Shown here one piece after another: positions 4,269-6,038 of a DNA stretch of 6,038 bases (position 1 is its first letter; the number at the start of each line of letters is the position of its first letter). Origin of the DNA: an uncultured Chloroflexota bacterium. Lineage in GTDB: Bacteria; Chloroflexota; Dehalococcoidia; SM23-28-2; RBG-16-64-32. The stretch is from contig CAJXNA010000132.1 of NCBI GenBank assembly GCA_913056415.1, positions 1 to 6,038 on the forward strand. The letters run 5' to 3'. The notes beneath the pieces are model-generated. The model searched no databases. It was given only the letters and a program-made list of their open reading frames with translations, and had not been told where the DNA came from. A program made the position numbers and the translations under genes.

Positions 4269-6038
4269 ATGTCAGAAGCCGAAACCCCGCGCTCCAGCAA
4301 ACTCCAGCGATTGGAAGCCCTCTCTCAGCAGATGCTGGCGGAGCGGCGACTGCTCATCGCCAGCAACCGCGGCCCTCTGGAGTTCAGCCTGGAAGATGAT
4401 GGGTCGCTGACCAGCAAGCGTGGCGGCGGTGGCATGGTGACGGCCCTCATGTCAGCTACACGTTTCGTGCCGGCCGTCTGGATCGCCACCGCCATGACGG
4501 ACGGAGACCGGCGCGCCGCCGAGGAAGCGAAGGGCGCCCTCATTGAGGTCCCCGATAATGAGATATCCGTCCGCTTCGTTGTCGTGCCCCGGAACGTCTA
4601 CCAGAGACACTACTACGTCTTCTGCAACCCCCTGCTCTGGTTCCTCCAGCACTACATGTGGAACACCCCTCGCACCCCCAACATCGGCCGCGCCGTCTAC
4701 GAGGCCTGGGAGAACGGCTACATCCCCGTTAATCAAGCGATCGCCGACGCCATCGTCAGCGAAGCGAAGAACGATGAGCGCCCTCCGTACGTCCTCCTCC
4801 AGGACTATCACCTCTACCTTGCCACGGCGATGGTCCGCAAGATGGTGCCGAAGGCCACGATCCTTCATTTCACTCATATCCCCTGGCCGGGGCCGCGCTA
4901 CTGGGGCATAATCCCAGAGTTCATGCGCAAGACGATCCTCACGGATATCTGCGCCGCTGACATCGTCGGCCTTCAGACCGATAGCGATGTGCTCAACTTT
5001 CTCCACTGCTGTGAGTCGATGCTAAAAGGCGCCATCATCAACTTCCAACTTCGGCACGTAACCTTCAATGGACACACCACCGCCATCTGCAACTATCCGA
5101 TCTCCGTGGATGCCCCCGGCCTGCTCCAGTTCGCTCAGAGCGACGAGGTCAAGCAATACGCGGATCAGCTCCAGACCCGGCTCAGCGGACGGACCATCGT
5201 CCGCGTGGACCGCTCCGAGCCCAGCAAGAACGTCGTTCGCGGCCTGCGCTCCTTCGAGCTTCTGCTGGATCGCTATCCCGAATATCGAGGCGAAGTGACC
5301 CTCCTCCAGTTCCTCGTCCCCTCCCGCAGCGAGCTAGGCGTCTACCAGACCTACACCGACGAAGTGTTCGAGGCGATAGACTCCATCAACGATGGCTACG
5401 GCAACAACGAGTGGCAGCCCGTCCACACCTTCTACGAGAACAACTACGCCCAGGCGATCGCCGGGATGTGCCTCTACGATGTCCTGTTCGTGAACCCGCT
5501 CATCGATGGCATGAACCTCGTCTCCAAAGAGGGCCCTCTGGTGAACGAACGCGATGGAGTGCTCGTCCTCTCGGAGCTCGCCGGCTCATACGAGCAGCTC
5601 TCGGAGTACGCCCTCGGCGTCACTCCCACCGACCTCGAGGGCTCGGTACGAGCGCTCCGTCAGGCTCTAGAGATGCCACCGGATGAGCGGCGCCTGCGGG
5701 CCGCGGCTCAAGGTGACTTCGTCATCGCGCTCTACAACCCGATCTCCAAAGCCCGACCGTGGCAGCTCGGCGCCGCCTTCGATGGCCGGATCGTCCAGCG
5801 TTTCCTGAAATTCCTCCTCCCCTATCGGGCGCGCCTGGCGGTGGCCCTGGCGGCCGTCGTGGCGAGTGATCCGGGGGACATCGCCAAGTTCGTGGCGAAC
5901 TGGAACCAGGACATCGGGGAGGAGGCCTGGGTGAATGAGGGACTGTCCGAGGTCGCGGCGGAGCTGGCGGGCTACCCGACCCAGTTCGTCGACGGCTTTC
6001 TCCGGAGACCCGAGACACAGCTCAACTGGTGGCCCGAC
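4269..6038 (+). CDS. GT20 trehalose-6-phosphate-synthase-like glycosyltransferase, open to the window edge, with an anomalous tail
   Basis: GT20 enzymes move glucose from a nucleotide sugar to glucose-6-phosphate (OtsA) or glycerol-3-phosphate (glucosylglycerol-phosphate synthase) to make compatible solutes in the cytoplasm. Residues 1-475 are a clear GT20 protein: LLIASNRGPLEF (Arg34), KRGGGGMVTAL (50-60), LLQDYHLYL (Asp179, His181), HFTHIPWPGP (His203), VDRSEPSKN (Arg315 and Lys320, where OtsA has its donor-binding Arg/Lys pair), and DGMNLVSKEG (Asp413 to Glu421) followed by GVLVLSELAGSYEQL. ATG 4269 is preferred although no clear ribosome-binding site is seen; ATG 4227 is in frame but adds residues unlike the family. 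The frame continues for 590 codons without a stop, but from about residue 473 it no longer matches GT20: the C-terminal 20-30 residues are replaced by pieces of other families, described separately. Trehalose versus another acceptor cannot be decided. Family call is firm; the 3' end is not. Confidence 0.88.
   Translation, partial: MSEAETPRSSKLQRLEALSQQMLAERRLLIASNRGPLEFSLEDDGSLTSKRGGGGMVTALMSATRFVPAVWIATAMTDGDRRAAEEAKGALIEVPDNEISVRFVVVPRNVYQRHYYVFCNPLLWFLQHYMWNTPRTPNIGRAVYEAWENGYIPVNQAIADAIVSEAKNDERPPYVLLQDYHLYLATAMVRKMVPKATILHFTHIPWPGPRYWGIIPEFMRKTILTDICAADIVGLQTDSDVLNFLHCCESMLKGAIINFQLRHVTFNGHTTAICNYPISVDAPGLLQFAQSDEVKQYADQLQTRLSGRTIVRVDRSEPSKNVVRGLRSFELLLDRYPEYRGEVTLLQFLVPSRSELGVYQTYTDEVFEAIDSINDGYGNNEWQPVHTFYENNYAQAIAGMCLYDVLFVNPLIDGMNLVSKEGPLVNERDGVLVLSELAGSYEQLSEYALGVTPTDLEGSVRALRQALEMPPDERRLRAAAQGDFVIALYNPISKARPWQLGAAFDGRIVQRFLKFLLPYRARLAVALAAVVASDPGDIAKFVANWNQDIGEEAWVNEGLSEVAAELAGYPTQFVDGFLRRPETQLNWWPD
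5685..5783 (+). other. CobJ/CbiH-like fragment (precorrin-3B C17-methyltransferase) in frame within the GT20 reading frame
   Basis: Residues 473-505 of the frame (ERRLRAAAQGDFVIALYNP, then ISKARPWQLGAAFD) closely resemble the conserved interior of cobalamin-pathway CobJ/CbiH, where E-x-R-L-x-A-A-x-x-x-D-F-V-I-x-x-Y-N-P is typical. This methyltransferase segment has no place in a GT20 enzyme. About 33 residues of a roughly 240-residue family are present, so it cannot work as a domain. Recognition is from memory of the family motif. Confidence 0.6.
5766..5867 (+). other. ABC-exporter N-terminal fragment in the same frame
   Basis: Residues 500-533 (LGAAFDGRIVQRFLKFLLPY, then RARLAVALAAVVAS) look like the start of an ABC transporter permease-ATPase, whose usual pattern is a short LGxA(F/Y)D-R segment, R-x-L-x-Y-L-x-P-Y-R and then the first membrane helix. 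Only that first helix is present. It overlaps the end of the CobJ-like piece at LGAAFD, a string that would suit both families. Confidence 0.5.
5892..6038 (+). other. M6-like metallopeptidase fragment in the same frame
   Basis: Residues 542-590 (VANWNQDIGEEAWVNEGLSE, VAAELAGYPTQFVDGFLRRP, ETQLNWWPD) resemble the stretch just after the zinc-binding HEFQH motif in secreted M6/immune-inhibitor-A-like peptidases, which typically reads HxxxW-N-x-D-x-x-E-x-W-x-N-E-G-L-S-E. The HExxH itself is missing: at that point the frame reads DIAKF (537-541). No signal peptide belongs to this piece. The short join 5868-5891 (DPGDIAKF) is of unknown origin. Confidence 0.5.

Noticed and set aside
4452..5006. A 184-codon minus-strand frame opposite the GT20 gene
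   Set aside because: The sense strand matches GT20 motifs throughout this interval; the antisense product is a compositional artefact.
4269..6038. A real multidomain GT20-methyltransferase-ABC-peptidase protein
   Set aside because: None of the appended pieces is long enough to fold or carries a full active site, and the first two joins fall in short strings that both families could share. I report it as a likely assembly mosaic instead of naming a new fusion.

Overview
The window is bacterial DNA: GC-rich (roughly 60% or a little more by eye), tightly packed, with Shine-Dalgarno sites, one clear TTG start, a likely GTG start and a tRNA with an encoded CCA. No 16S or other firm taxonomic marker is present. 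The mix of a membrane-anchored cyclophilin, a two-hotdog MaoC protein, an amidase-signature enzyme and a GT20 glycosyltransferase would fit an environmental Chloroflexota (Dehalococcoidia-like) or actinobacterial genome, but this is only a guess.

Layout, left to right. (1) 1-382, minus: the N-terminus of a membrane-anchored cyclophilin-type peptidyl-prolyl isomerase, cut by the window edge. (2) 383-519: a divergent intergenic region with a 6-5-6 dyad that overlaps an extended -10 promoter. (3) 520-786, plus: a small hypothetical helical protein, followed by a strong intrinsic terminator at 810-840. (4) 863-1735, minus: a MaoC-like double-hotdog dehydratase or hydratase. (5) 1781-3208, minus: an amidase-signature hydrolase with a complete Lys-Ser-Ser triad, 45 bases upstream of the MaoC gene and probably partly cotranscribed with it. 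(6) 3284-3814, minus: an unrecognised ORF with Trp-containing repeats and a CX2C-X13-HX3C zinc-finger-like C-terminus. (7) 4094-4169, minus: tRNA-Arg(CCG) with its own good promoter. (8) 4269 to the right edge, plus: one open frame that begins as a nearly complete GT20 trehalose-6-phosphate-synthase-like enzyme.

The most unusual part is the last ~350 bases. The GT20 protein loses its expected C-terminal end near 5690-5700. The frame then runs, without a stop, through short pieces that resemble three unrelated families: cobalamin CobJ/CbiH methyltransferase, the first membrane helix of an ABC exporter, and the post-HExxH part of a secreted M6-like metallopeptidase. The first two changes of family fall in short sequences that both neighbouring families could plausibly share. 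This looks more like a mosaic assembly error at a contig end than a real multidomain protein, and should be settled before the GT20 gene is called complete or a fusion.

The amidase and MaoC protein look like a small catabolic pair (amide hydrolysis and acyl-CoA hydration or dehydration), but no substrate can be read from the sequence. I do not see a convincing new defence or mobile system. The least explained locus is the 3284-3814 ORF with its repeated and inverted short motifs.
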